DNA of 64,000 bases. Origin: Roseibacterium beibuensis (GTDB lineage: Bacteria > Pseudomonadota > Alphaproteobacteria > Rhodobacterales > Rhodobacteraceae). The stretch covers positions 496,001 through 560,000 of the forward strand of contig NZ_BAABHW010000001.1 in NCBI RefSeq assembly GCF_039542305.1, given 5' to 3'. The notes beneath the pieces were generated by a model that saw nothing but the letters and a program-made list of their open reading frames with translations, was not told the DNA's origin and did no database searches. Below, piece after piece: positions 53,658-62,953 of the stretch. The position numbers and the translations under genes were made by a program. Within the stretch, counting starts at the first letter, position 1, and every line of letters begins with the position of its first letter.

Positions 53658-55096
53658 CAATGCACCGTGCAAACCATGCAGGGATCGAAGCTGCGCACGA
53701 TATGCTGCACCGTAAGCGGCGTCTCCTCGCCGCCGTCCACACGGGCGCCAACCAGGGCCGCCTCGACCGGGCCGGGGGTGCCGGCCTCGTCGCGGGGGCT
53801 GAAATTCCAAGTCGTCGGAGCAACGATCTGGTACCCCGTGATGCAGCCGTTTTCGACCTCGATCCAATGACCGAGCGCCCCGCGCGCGGCCTCGACCAGA
53901 CCTTCGCCCGATCCGTCCCGCATGTTTGGCGTCTCGGCCATGAACGGGTCGCCCGGCTTGAGGGACTGTGCCCAGGTTTCAAGCAGAACCTGCGTGTGAG
54001 CGATTTCCAACAGGCGACCGGCGATCCGCGACAGCACGCCGGCATTGCGCGCGGCAAGATCGAGCGCGAGGGGATGGCCGTCCACCACGGCACGGGCGAA
54101 GGCTCCGGTTTCCATCGTCTGCCCGTCCAGCCGGGGCGCCTTGCACCAGCTGTAGGCGGGCGTGGCCATGGAGTCATCGGGCTCCGTCATCCCCTCGGCG
54201 GGGTGGGCCGACTTTCCCATCATCCAGGCGTGGGTCAGATCCTCGGTGATCCGGGAGGTGTCGAGCGGCTGTCTCTGGCCATCCGTCCATGTTCCGGCCC
54301 GCATCGCGCGGCCCTCTGGCAAAGGGTATGCCCCGAACGAAAGGTAGCGCCCCGGTCCCGGCCCGAAATGCTCCAGCCCCAGTTCCCCCGCGATCATCAG
54401 GAACAGCCCTGCATCGCCCCGTGTCCAACCCATCAGGTCGTCATGGGTGGACAGGCCGAGAAACTCTTCGACCGGACGGCCGAAAAGCGTGCCCTCCAAG
54501 TATCGGCGGCAACTTCTGAGGGACAAAATGATGCGCATCTTGTCCCGTTCGGAGGGCGCACGCGTCACGCCGCCGGGCTGGATGGCCAGCGTGTGTGGCC
54601 ACTTGCCCCCGAGAAGGCCGACGATGTGAAACAGCTTGGCCCGTGCATCGATGGCGGCGCGAACGGCCGAGCCCTGCGCGGCCGTGAAACGCTCGACGGC
54701 GGTGGCATGCCACGCGCGTCCCGCGTACCCGTGACGGGCGAAATCAGGCATGAAGAACAGGTTGAAATGCGTCAGGTGGTCGGCAAGGTTCTCGACCCCG
54801 TGCAGGATCGCGGCGGCGAGCGCGCCCTGCGGCGCGGGGGTGGCACCTGTCAGCGCGGCAAGCGCCCCCGCCGCGGCGGCGGACTGGCTGATCGAACAGA
54901 TCCCGCAAATTCGGGGCGTGATGGTCATCGCATCCCGAGGGTCCTTGCCGATCAACATCCGTTCGAAGCCGCGAAAGAGCGGGGAGTTGGCGTAGGCGGC
55001 ACGGACATAGCCGTCCTCAATATCCAGCCGGATTTCGAGGTCGCCTTCGACCCGGTTGAACGGACCGACGGTGAGCGTGCGTGTTGGTCCGGTCAT
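53657..55096 (-). CDS. hupV: H2-sensing hydrogenase large subunit HupV
   Basis: 479 residues from the ATG at 55096. Cys64/Cys67 in PRICGICSISQS and C-terminal DPCMVCTVH with Cys473/Cys476. The protein ends on the His, so it lacks the protease-cleaved tail, a hallmark of regulatory (sensor) hydrogenases. With HupU it detects H2 in the cytoplasm and controls HupT. Overlaps hupU by 4 bp. Confidence 0.95.
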   Translation of the reverse strand: MTGPTRTLTVGPFNRVEGDLEIRLDIEDGYVRAAYANSPLFRGFERMLIGKDPRDAMTITPRICGICSISQSAAAAGALAALTGATPAPQGALAAAILHGVENLADHLTHFNLFFMPDFARHGYAGRAWHATAVERFTAAQGSAVRAAIDARAKLFHIVGLLGGKWPHTLAIQPGGVTRAPSERDKMRIILSLRSCRRYLEGTLFGRPVEEFLGLSTHDDLMGWTRGDAGLFLMIAGELGLEHFGPGPGRYLSFGAYPLPEGRAMRAGTWTDGQRQPLDTSRITEDLTHAWMMGKSAHPAEGMTEPDDSMATPAYSWCKAPRLDGQTMETGAFARAVVDGHPLALDLAARNAGVLSRIAGRLLEIAHTQVLLETWAQSLKPGDPFMAETPNMRDGSGEGLVEAARGALGHWIEVENGCITGYQIVAPTTWNFSPRDEAGTPGPVEAALVGARVDGGEETPLTVQHIVRSFDPCMVCTVH

Positions 55097-56085
55097 GATT
55101 TCCTGTGCCTTATGGTGGGGGGCACGACGATGCGATCGGCGTAGGCGTTTCGATTGATCCGCTCGGGTGTGGCGGCCTTTGACAGGGAAGCGAGCGCCAT
55201 GAACCACGCTTTCGGCATATCCGAGGGAAGCCCGACCGGGATTCCCGCGAATTTCGGTGTCTCGGTAAAGCTGTGGTGCGGTTCCTCGAACTCGGGCGCG
55301 GTGCAGTTGATGCAGGGATAGCCGGCGCGTGTGCAACTCCCCTCGCCATTCCAGGTGCGGATGTTGCAATCGGCCGCCGCCTGCGTTCCCACACAGCCCA
55401 GATGCTCCATCATGCAGCCGATCTGCGAGAGCCGCTCGGCGCTGGCCTTGTATTCGTAGAACTCGTTCTTGGGGCAGGCGTGATGGGCGAGCGTTTCGGT
55501 ATAGAACAACGGGCGGCGCAGATCGTCGAGCGCCGCCTCGGTCAGGGTTCCGGCCTTCAGCATCAATAGCGTCTCGGTGACCCAACCGGGATGCGTCGGA
55601 CAGCCTGCGACATTGATCACGGGCAGGCCATGTCGCCCCCGGAACCCGGTGGACAGGGCGCCGCCGGGGTGGTGGCCTTCGAATTGCAGGCCGACCGCGT
55701 CCGTCAGGTTTTCTCCGGCCGACGAGATGCCGCCATAGGTCGCGCAGGTGCCGACGCCCACCACGTGGCCAGCATGGACCGCAAGATCGCGCACCCATTC
55801 CAGCAGGGACCGGCCCGTCCCGGCCAGCATCTGGTAGCGCCCGGTGCCGTTCGGCCCGCGCAGGATGGCGCCTTCGACGCAAAGGATGTCGAGCGGGGTT
55901 TCGCCCGACAGGATGCCGTCCAGCAGTGCGCGCACCTCGCTCCCGGTCGCCTCGGACAGGGACGGGTGCCAGAGCAGGTTGATATCCGCCGCCTCCAGTG
56001 TCTCGATCGCGTTCGGGTCTTCGGCACAGAGAAGCGACATGGTGCAACCGCCGCAGCCCGCCGATTGCAGCCACAACAGGTTCAT
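55093..56085 (-). CDS. hupU: H2-sensing hydrogenase small subunit HupU
   Basis: 330 residues. Starts directly with the proximal cluster motif (MNLLWLQSAGCGGCTMSLLC), with no Tat signal and no C-terminal anchor, so it is cytoplasmic. Further Cys motifs: GTCATYGG, AGCPTHPGW, HACPKNEFYE, and GYPCINCTAPEF. Forms the sensor with HupV. Overlaps hupT by 4 bp and hupV by 4 bp. Confidence 0.95.
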   Translation of the reverse strand: MNLLWLQSAGCGGCTMSLLCAEDPNAIETLEAADINLLWHPSLSEATGSEVRALLDGILSGETPLDILCVEGAILRGPNGTGRYQMLAGTGRSLLEWVRDLAVHAGHVVGVGTCATYGGISSAGENLTDAVGLQFEGHHPGGALSTGFRGRHGLPVINVAGCPTHPGWVTETLLMLKAGTLTEAALDDLRRPLFYTETLAHHACPKNEFYEYKASAERLSQIGCMMEHLGCVGTQAAADCNIRTWNGEGSCTRAGYPCINCTAPEFEEPHHSFTETPKFAGIPVGLPSDMPKAWFMALASLSKAATPERINRNAYADRIVVPPTIRHRKS

Positions 56086-57413
56086 GCGTCCTCTCCCGCG
56101 ATCGGAAGCTCAAGGCGGAAACACGCGCCATCACCCTCGGGACAATGACTGAGGGTGCCGCCATGCTCTTCCGCGATACGGAGCGAGATATAGAGGCCAA
56201 GGCCGGTGCCGCGCCCGACCTCCTTGGTGGTGTAGAACGGGTCGAAAATCGCGCTCACCTGATCCTTCGGCACACCTGGCCCGTTGTCGCGCACGGCGAG
56301 GACCGCGCGGTTGCCGTCTTGCCGCACGTCGATCGTGATCTCGGGGCGCTCCAGACCCTCGACCGCGTCGTGAGCGTTCTGCACGAGGTTCATGATGACC
56401 TGTTGCACGTGGCCGGGCCTTCCGAACGCCTCGACCTTGTCGGCGCCCGTGAACGCGAGGTTCAAGTCGTGCCGCGCACCACGTTCGACCCAGTTGGCCG
56501 CGACGCGGGCGGTTTCTGACAGGTCGAACCGCGCCAGGTCGCCCGACCCTTCGGCGGACAAGCGGCGCAGGTCGGCCACGATATCGCGCACCCGCTCGGA
56601 GCCGTCGCGCGCCCCGTCGATCGCGGTGCGCAGGTTGCGCAACTCGCGCTCCAGCTTGAGGTCTTTCCGCAGCCTCACCAGTTCCTCGCGCGATGCGCCC
56701 TCCTGCACCTTCTCGAAATAGGTTTCGAAGCGGCCCACGTATTTCTCGAGGGCATGGGCATTGGCGTACACGAAACTGATCGGGTTGTTCAGTTCATGGG
56801 CGACACCGGCCAACAACCGACCGAGGGCCGCCAATTTCTCGTTTCGGACAAGTTGCGCCTGTGCGTCCTGAAGCGCCTTGTGACTGTCCGACAGCTCTGC
56901 ATAAGCGCGGCGCAGTTCCCCGAGGGGACGCCCCGTCAGCACCGCGCCGGCGGCGCGGCCACGATCGTCGAGATGGGGCGCGATGGACATTTCCAGCGGC
57001 GCCGGCCCATCCGCCGTTATCATGTCGATCTCGATCGTGGCGGGTTTGCGCAGCGCCATGACCTGCTCGATTTCCCTGGTCAGCCGGTCGCGGCTCTCGT
57101 CCATGACAACATCGGTGACCGAGGTTCCCAGCAGAACCTTGCCGGGTTGACCGACAAGTTGCCCCAGCGAGCTGCTTGCTTCTTCGATGCGCTGCGACCG
57201 GTCCACGACCATGAGCACATCCGACACCGATTGCAGAACAGACCCCATGAAACGCCTGAGCGCATCGAGTTCGTGGTTCTTGGCCTCCAACTGCTCCTGG
57301 TAGGCGACCAGTTCCGCGTAGGTCTTGTCGACGGCATTGAGCACATCGGCCCAGACCGTATCGGTCAGGACCGGTTGGCCCGGCAGGTGCTTTCGGTCGG
57401 AACTGGGGGTCAC
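56082..57413 (-). CDS. hupT: hydrogenase sensor histidine kinase HupT
   Basis: 443 residues from a GTG at 57413 with Shine-Dalgarno AAGGAG 6 nt upstream. Coiled-coil N-terminus (25-55), PAS domain (about 55-165), phospho-His206 (GVAHELNNPISFVYANAHAL), N box (VIMNLVQNAHDAVEG) and G boxes (DNGPGVP, GTGLGLYIS). No membrane segment. In R. capsulatus, HupUV binds HupT without H2 and HupT phosphorylates HupR, which switches hupSL off. First gene of the cluster. Confidence 0.94.
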   Translation of the reverse strand: MTPSSDRKHLPGQPVLTDTVWADVLNAVDKTYAELVAYQEQLEAKNHELDALRRFMGSVLQSVSDVLMVVDRSQRIEEASSSLGQLVGQPGKVLLGTSVTDVVMDESRDRLTREIEQVMALRKPATIEIDMITADGPAPLEMSIAPHLDDRGRAAGAVLTGRPLGELRRAYAELSDSHKALQDAQAQLVRNEKLAALGRLLAGVAHELNNPISFVYANAHALEKYVGRFETYFEKVQEGASREELVRLRKDLKLERELRNLRTAIDGARDGSERVRDIVADLRRLSAEGSGDLARFDLSETARVAANWVERGARHDLNLAFTGADKVEAFGRPGHVQQVIMNLVQNAHDAVEGLERPEITIDVRQDGNRAVLAVRDNGPGVPKDQVSAIFDPFYTTKEVGRGTGLGLYISLRIAEEHGGTLSHCPEGDGACFRLELPIAGEDA

Positions 57414-57474
57414 GCGTCACTCCTTGAGGCAACAGCATAACTGGCCAGCCCGTGCCAGGAAAGCGTCCTTAGCC

Positions 57475-58674
57475 TTATGGGTCGCCCGAGCCCATGATCC
57501 CCCGTTCGACGAGCGCGTCGATCTCGGCTTCGTCGTAGCCTGCTGCATGCAGGACGTCGCGGCCATGGGCCCCCAGTTCGGGGGTCGTATGGCGAACGCG
57601 AAGCGGCGTGTGCGAAAACTTGATTGGGAAACCGGTCATCTTGACCGTGCCGTGGCCCGGATGGGGGACCTCCAGCACCATGTCCTGCGACGCGACCTGC
57701 GGATCGGTCAAGGCCTCGGTCAGGGTTTGCACGCGGCCTGACGGCACTCCGGCCTTGTTGAGGCGCGTGATCCATTCCGCTTGTGTGCCCCCGGCAATCG
57801 CCTCATTGATCAACTCGTTCAACTCGGCCCGGTTCTGGACCCGCATGGCATTGTCGGCAAAACGCGGTTCGTCCAGCAGGTGCGACAGGCCGATTTCCTT
57901 CATGAAACGCTGGACGATCACCTCGGTCGAGGGGGCCACGGCGATATCGCCGTCCGAGGCGCGGAACAGGCCGTAGGGCGATGCGATCGGGTGGTCGTTG
58001 CCGGTTGGCACCGGGTCTCGTCCCGTGGCCAGCGCGTTCGAGGACAGATACGCCATCATCGACATCATGGACATCATCATCGACGCCTCGACCCGTTGGG
58101 CCGGGCCGCCGTTTTCCCGCCCGCGCAGGGCCGCGACGGCCCCGAGCGCGGCGTAGAGACCGGCCACCAGGTCCGTGATCGGCGGCGCGGTGCGCAGCGG
58201 TCCGGTCTCGGGCGTGCCATTCGTCGCCATGTAGCCCGACATCGCCTGGGCGATGAAGTCGAAGGCCGGGCGGTCGGCATAAGGCCCGGTGGAGCCATAG
58301 CCGTTTACGCTGACGACGATGAGATCGGGGTTGATCTCATTAAGGCGGGCCTCGGTCAGGCCCATCTTGTCCAGAACGCCGGGGCGGAAATTCTCGGTCA
58401 GGATGTCGGCGCGGGCCAGCAGCCGTTCCAGCACGGCAACGCCCTCGGGCTTGCGCAGGTCCAGTTCCAGCGACTGCTTGTTGCGGTTGAAGCCCGCGAA
58501 ATACCACGAGAGCCCATCGACCTTGTGGCCTTGCTGGCGAACATGGTCGCCGCCGGGGGCTTCGACCTTCACGACCTCTGCGCCGAGATCGCCCAGGATC
58601 ATGGAACAGAACGGGCCCGACAGAATACGCGTCAGGTCGATGACCCGGACGCCGGAAAGGGGAAGGGAACTCAT
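57475..58674 (-). CDS. family III CoA-transferase (CaiB/BaiF)
   Basis: 399 residues. Family motifs: RVIDLTRILSGPFCSMILGD, GAEVVKVEAPGGDHVR, and FAGFNRNKQSLELDLRKPEG. Transfers CoA between carboxylic acids via an enzyme-bound Asp anhydride. Overlaps the HMG-CoA-lyase-like gene by 4 bp, so the pair probably activates an organic acid to its CoA ester and cleaves it. The nearby tripartite carboxylate transporter may supply the acid. The exact substrate is unknown. Confidence 0.88.
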   Translation of the reverse strand: MSSLPLSGVRVIDLTRILSGPFCSMILGDLGAEVVKVEAPGGDHVRQQGHKVDGLSWYFAGFNRNKQSLELDLRKPEGVAVLERLLARADILTENFRPGVLDKMGLTEARLNEINPDLIVVSVNGYGSTGPYADRPAFDFIAQAMSGYMATNGTPETGPLRTAPPITDLVAGLYAALGAVAALRGRENGGPAQRVEASMMMSMMSMMAYLSSNALATGRDPVPTGNDHPIASPYGLFRASDGDIAVAPSTEVIVQRFMKEIGLSHLLDEPRFADNAMRVQNRAELNELINEAIAGGTQAEWITRLNKAGVPSGRVQTLTEALTDPQVASQDMVLEVPHPGHGTVKMTGFPIKFSHTPLRVRHTTPELGAHGRDVLHAAGYDEAEIDALVERGIMGSGDP

Positions 58675-59627
58675 CCTGCGGCCGTCACGGTCAGGTTGGG
58701 GTCATGGCGTTTCAGGCGGGGTCCGGCCTTGAGCACCTGTCCGGGCAGGGGGCGGCCGAGGACGTCTTGCGTCAGCGCGGCGGCAGCGATGATCTTGTCG
58801 AGGTCGACGCCACTCTCGTAGCCGCTTTCCTGCAGCAGATAGACCAGATCCTCGGTGCAGATATTGCCCGTGGCCCCGGCCGCGAAGGGACAGCCGCCCA
58901 GCCCCCCGACCGAGGCGTCGTAATGCGTCACGCCCTCGGACAGCCCGGTCATCACGCAGGCAAGGCCGACGCCGCGGGTGTTGTGGAAATGCAGGTGGAT
59001 CTCCAGCTCCGGCGCGGCCTCGCGGATGGCGCGGATGGCGGCCTTGACCGTCAGCGGCGTGGCCATGCCCGTGGTGTCGCCAAGCGACACGCTGCTGGCG
59101 CCCAGCTCTTGATAGCGCTTTGCGATGCGCGCCACCTGTTCGGGCGGCACGATCCCCTCGAAGGGGCAGCCGAAGGCCGTGGCGATGCCGCCCTCGATCG
59201 CGATCCCGGCTTTGCCGAGCGTGTCGAACACCGCCTCGAATTCCGCCAGGGACTGGTCGACGGGGCGGTTCACGTTCTTCAGGTTATGCGTTTCGGAGGC
59301 CGACACGACCGTATGCACCGCATCGACGCCCGCGCCCGCCGCCCGTTCGGCGCCGCGCAGGTTCGGCACGAGGGCGGTGACATAGGCGCCTTCGGGGCGG
59401 TCGATCCCGGCCAGCACGTCCTCGGCATCGGCCAGTTGCGGCACCGCGCGGGGGCTGACGAAGGACGTCACCTGCATGTGGCGCAGGCCGCTTGCGAAGA
59501 GCGCGTTGACGATCTCGATCTTTTTCGCGGTCGGGATGAAGGTTTTCTCGTTCTGGAACCCGTCCCGGGGGCCGACTTCGCAGATGGTGATGTGGGACCC
59601 TTCGGGCACCGGCGCGGTGCTGGCCAT
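58671..59627 (-). CDS. hydroxymethylglutaryl-CoA lyase family protein
   Basis: 318 residues. TIM-barrel lyase with the metal-site Asp in VGPRDGFQNEK, the Lys/Arg-region VTSFVSPRAVPQLADAE, the metal His pair in IHLHFHNTRG, and the catalytic Cys loop GLGGCPFAAGATGNICTEDL. Cleaves 3-hydroxy-3-methylglutaryl-CoA or a similar branched hydroxyacyl-CoA (citramalyl-CoA type) to acetyl-CoA and a keto acid. First gene of the pair with the CoA-transferase. Confidence 0.88.
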   Translation of the reverse strand: MASTAPVPEGSHITICEVGPRDGFQNEKTFIPTAKKIEIVNALFASGLRHMQVTSFVSPRAVPQLADAEDVLAGIDRPEGAYVTALVPNLRGAERAAGAGVDAVHTVVSASETHNLKNVNRPVDQSLAEFEAVFDTLGKAGIAIEGGIATAFGCPFEGIVPPEQVARIAKRYQELGASSVSLGDTTGMATPLTVKAAIRAIREAAPELEIHLHFHNTRGVGLACVMTGLSEGVTHYDASVGGLGGCPFAAGATGNICTEDLVYLLQESGYESGVDLDKIIAAAALTQDVLGRPLPGQVLKAGPRLKRHDPNLTVTAAG

Positions 59628-59999
59628 GTGTCTCGTCCTTTCGAAGGCCTCGTCCGGGGATCGGCGAGGCTCGTGGCGCTAAAGTGGCAAGATCGGGGGG
59701 CTTTCGGCAAGGGTGCGCGCCGCGGCGCGGGGCCGTTCAAATGCCGTGGTGACGGCACCTTGACAGCTTTTGGAGCGTGGGGATTGCCGTGGCATGTGGG
59801 CGTTTGAGCCTGCCAAGTAAAGGAAATCATGGTGGAATCACAGGTGTCTGGCGGAGCGTGCAAGGGTCGGCCCCTGACATGCAAAAAAGAGACGGCAGCT
59901 TAGAAAATTTCGAGGCCTTCCGTTTTCTGACTGCGCATCCCCTTGCAATCGGGCGGCAAACGTCTTTTGCTCACGACCACGTTTCTGGGAGGACGTCAC
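59628..59999. other. divergent intergenic region lyase / tctC
   Basis: 372 bp with the start regions of both transcription units. A TTGACA occurs at about 59760 on the plus strand, but no matching -10 is evident. LysR operators would be expected here, but none stands out. Confidence 0.45.
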
Positions 60000-60971
60000 A
60001 TGAAAATCTTCAATACCACGTCGGCCGCTCTTGGTCTGGCGATGACCGCCATGGTGACGGTCGCAGCGCCGGCTTCGGCCACCGAATGCATTGCCCCGTC
60101 GAATCCCGGCGGCGGCTGGGATTTCACCTGCCGCACCATCGGTCGAATCCTGAGCGATCTGGACCTTGTCGAAGGCAACGTGCAGATCACGAACATGCCT
60201 GGCGGTGTCGGCGCCGTGACCTATGCCATGGTCGCCAACGAGCGCCCGGGTGACGCGGAACTGATCGTGGCCACCTCGACCGTGGGCATCACGCAGATCG
60301 CGCAGGGCCGCTATCCCGCGCCGGTCGACGCCATGCGCTACCTTGCCATGCTGGGTGCGGATGTCGGCGTGATCGCCGTTGACGACGAAAGCCCGATCGA
60401 GTCGCTGGCACAGCTGACCGAGATGATGGCGGCCGACCCCGGTTCGCTGGTGACGGCGGGTTCGTCCGGCGCCGGTGGCTGGGACCATATCCGCCTGCTG
60501 ATGGTGGCGCGTGAAGGCGGGCTCGAGAACCTCGGCGACCTGCGCTGGGTGCAGTTCGACGGCGGCACCGATGCCGTGACGCAAATGATGGGCGGCCAGA
60601 TCGACGTCGTGTCGACCGACATGGGCGAGATCGCAGGCTTCGTGGAATCCGGCGACATCCGCATCCTCGCGGCGCTGTCGGACGAGCCGATCCCGGCCTT
60701 CCCCGACATCCCGACCGCCATTTCGCAGGGCATCGACGTGACCGGCTACAACTGGCGCGGTCTCTACACCGGCGGCGATGTGTCGGACGAAGACTACGCC
60801 GCGTGGGTCGAGCGCCTTGAAACGCTCTACAACTCCGAGAACTGGCAGACCGCAGCCGTTGAATTCGGCCTCGTGCCGATCTGGCGCGGCGGCGACGACT
60901 TCGAGGCTTACGTCCGTGAGCAGGAAGAAGTCATGGCGCAGATCTCGCGCGACATCGGCATCATCGAATGA
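60000..60971 (+). CDS. tctC: tripartite tricarboxylate transporter binding protein
   Basis: 323 residues from the ATG at 60000, with Shine-Dalgarno GGGAGG. Signal peptide to about residue 27 (cleavage after ASA). The mature part has ECIAPSNPGGGWDFTCRTIG, the Bug-type ligand loop that binds carboxylates. Periplasmic receptor for the TctAB permease. Overlaps tctB by 4 bp. Confidence 0.92.
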   Translation: MKIFNTTSAALGLAMTAMVTVAAPASATECIAPSNPGGGWDFTCRTIGRILSDLDLVEGNVQITNMPGGVGAVTYAMVANERPGDAELIVATSTVGITQIAQGRYPAPVDAMRYLAMLGADVGVIAVDDESPIESLAQLTEMMAADPGSLVTAGSSGAGGWDHIRLLMVAREGGLENLGDLRWVQFDGGTDAVTQMMGGQIDVVSTDMGEIAGFVESGDIRILAALSDEPIPAFPDIPTAISQGIDVTGYNWRGLYTGGDVSDEDYAAWVERLETLYNSENWQTAAVEFGLVPIWRGGDDFEAYVREQEEVMAQISRDIGIIE

Positions 60972-61399
60972 GTGTCAGACTTGCGGGCGTCGCGATCTTC
61001 ATGATCGCGGCGCTCTACACTTGGTATGGGCGCGACTACACCGCCAGTTTCGGCGATGTGTTGGGCCCGTCCGTGTTTCCGATGATCGTAGGTATTCCGG
61101 CGATGATCCTGTCGGCCTCCCTCGTGGTGTTTCCCACCGGGCAGGTTGCCTGGCCCGACCGGTCTCACATGCTGCGGCAGGTGGCGGCGCTGGCGATCCT
61201 TCTGGGATATGCCTTCCTGCTGCTTCCACTGGGTTTTCCGCTCGCGACCTTCGGCTTGATTGCCGGGATGGGGATCGTTCTGGGCGGCTCGCCGGTCAAG
61301 GCGATCATCCTTGGCGCGTTTTTCGCGCCCGCGCTCTGGGCGCTGTTCGACCAGGTTCTCGGCCTGCCCCTGGCGGTGCTGGGGCGCTGGTTCACCTGA
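60968..61399 (+). CDS. tctB: tripartite tricarboxylate transporter small subunit
   Basis: 143 residues with four predicted membrane helices, the TctB size and topology (for example GDVLGPSVFPMIVGIPAMIL). It forms the small permease subunit. Begins in the tctC stop; tctA starts 21 nt after its end. Confidence 0.88.
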   Translation: MSVRLAGVAIFMIAALYTWYGRDYTASFGDVLGPSVFPMIVGIPAMILSASLVVFPTGQVAWPDRSHMLRQVAALAILLGYAFLLLPLGFPLATFGLIAGMGIVLGGSPVKAIILGAFFAPALWALFDQVLGLPLAVLGRWFT

Positions 61400-61420
61400 C
61401 ATTTCCGACGAGGCGCGATC

Positions 61421-62935
61421 ATGGAAACCTTTTCCCTTCTGGCCCACGGCTTCGCCGTTGCCCTGACGCCGCTCAACATCGCGCTGCTTCTGCTGGGGTG
61501 TTTCGCAGGCACGCTGATCGGCGCCTTGCCCGGCCTTGGCCCGGTGAACGGTGTCGCGATCCTGATCCCTCTGACCTTTGCCTTCGGCTTTGACGCGACC
61601 TCGTCTCTCATCCTTCTGTCGTCGGTCTATTTCGGCTGCATGTATGGCGGGCGGATCAGTTCGATCCTGCTGAATATCCCCGGCGACGAGCCCGCGGTGA
61701 TGACCACGCTCGACGGCTACCCGATGGCGCAACAGGGGCGCGCGGCGGATGCGCTTGCGATCTCGGGCGTGGCCTCGTTCTTCGGCGCGACCGTCGCAGT
61801 GATCGGCCTGACGCTGTTTGCCCCGATGCTAGCGCGCATGGCGATCTATTTCGGCCCGGCGGATTACTTCGCGCTGTATATCCTGGCCTTCATCACCATC
61901 GGCGGCATCGCCGGGGTGGACCCGCGCAAGACGCTGATCTCGGCCCTGCTGGGCTTGATGATCGCGACCATGGGGCTTGATCCGATCTCTGGCATCCCGC
62001 GCTACACGTTCGACAATTACCACCTCTACGACGGGATCGACGCGATCGTGGCCTTGGTGGGTCTCTTCGCGATCTCCGAGATCCTGATGCTGTTGGAAAA
62101 GGCGGCAAAAGACCGGGCCAAGCCGATCGGAATCGACAGCTGGATCCCCGATTTCCGGACGATCTGGACGACGAAATGGGCCGTTCTGCGCGGCTCGGTC
62201 GTCGGCTTCGTCGCGGGTGTTCTGCCCGGGGCGGGGGCGTCGTTGGGGTCGGTCATGTCCTATTCGATGGAGAAGCAGGCCAGCGACAAGGACGGCACGT
62301 TCGGCAAGGGCGATCCGCGCGGTGTTGCGGCGCCCGAGGCGGGGAATAACGCGGCCTCCGGCGGCGCGCTGATCCCGATGCTGTCGCTGGGCGTGCCGGG
62401 GTCCGGGACCACGGCCGTGATGCTGGCCATGCTCATCTCGCTCAACGTGCAGCCGGGGCCGCTTCTGTTCGAGCGTCAGCCCGATCTCGTCTGGGGCCTT
62501 GTCGCCTCGCTCTATCTCGGCAACGTGGCGCTGCTGATCCTGAACCTGCCGATGATCGGCATCTTCAGCCGGTTGATGATGGTGCCGACCTGGGCGCTGA
62601 TGCCGATCGTGGCGGCGGTCAGCTTCGTGGGCGTGTTCTCGATCTCGAATTCGACCTTCGACCTCGAGTTGATGATCATCTTCGGCGTTCTCGGCTACCT
62701 GCTGCGCAAGCTGGACGTCAGCCTCGTGCCCCTGGTTCTGGGGCTGCTGCTCGGCGGTGACATGGAGCGCAACCTGCGCCGCGCGATGTCGATCTCGGAC
62801 GGCGATTGGGGCGTTCTGATCGCAAGCCCGATCTCGGTGACGCTTTATGTCCTGACGGTGCTGTTCCTTGGCCTGTCGATCTGGCTGACCATGCGCGACC
62901 ACAAGCGCATGCAGTCGCGGACCATGGAAGGGTGA
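61421..62935 (+). CDS. tctA: tripartite tricarboxylate transporter large subunit
   Basis: 504 residues, about 11-12 helices. Signatures: GTLIGALPGLGPVNGVAILI, YGGRISSILLNIPGDEPAVM, and later GVPGSGTTAVMLAMLI. Main permease subunit, driven by proton or sodium gradient. Genes run tctC-tctB-tctA, followed by a LysR gene on the same strand. Confidence 0.94.
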   Translation: METFSLLAHGFAVALTPLNIALLLLGCFAGTLIGALPGLGPVNGVAILIPLTFAFGFDATSSLILLSSVYFGCMYGGRISSILLNIPGDEPAVMTTLDGYPMAQQGRAADALAISGVASFFGATVAVIGLTLFAPMLARMAIYFGPADYFALYILAFITIGGIAGVDPRKTLISALLGLMIATMGLDPISGIPRYTFDNYHLYDGIDAIVALVGLFAISEILMLLEKAAKDRAKPIGIDSWIPDFRTIWTTKWAVLRGSVVGFVAGVLPGAGASLGSVMSYSMEKQASDKDGTFGKGDPRGVAAPEAGNNAASGGALIPMLSLGVPGSGTTAVMLAMLISLNVQPGPLLFERQPDLVWGLVASLYLGNVALLILNLPMIGIFSRLMMVPTWALMPIVAAVSFVGVFSISNSTFDLELMIIFGVLGYLLRKLDVSLVPLVLGLLLGGDMERNLRRAMSISDGDWGVLIASPISVTLYVLTVLFLGLSIWLTMRDHKRMQSRTMEG

Positions 62936-62953
62936 CACGAGGGCGGTAGCCGC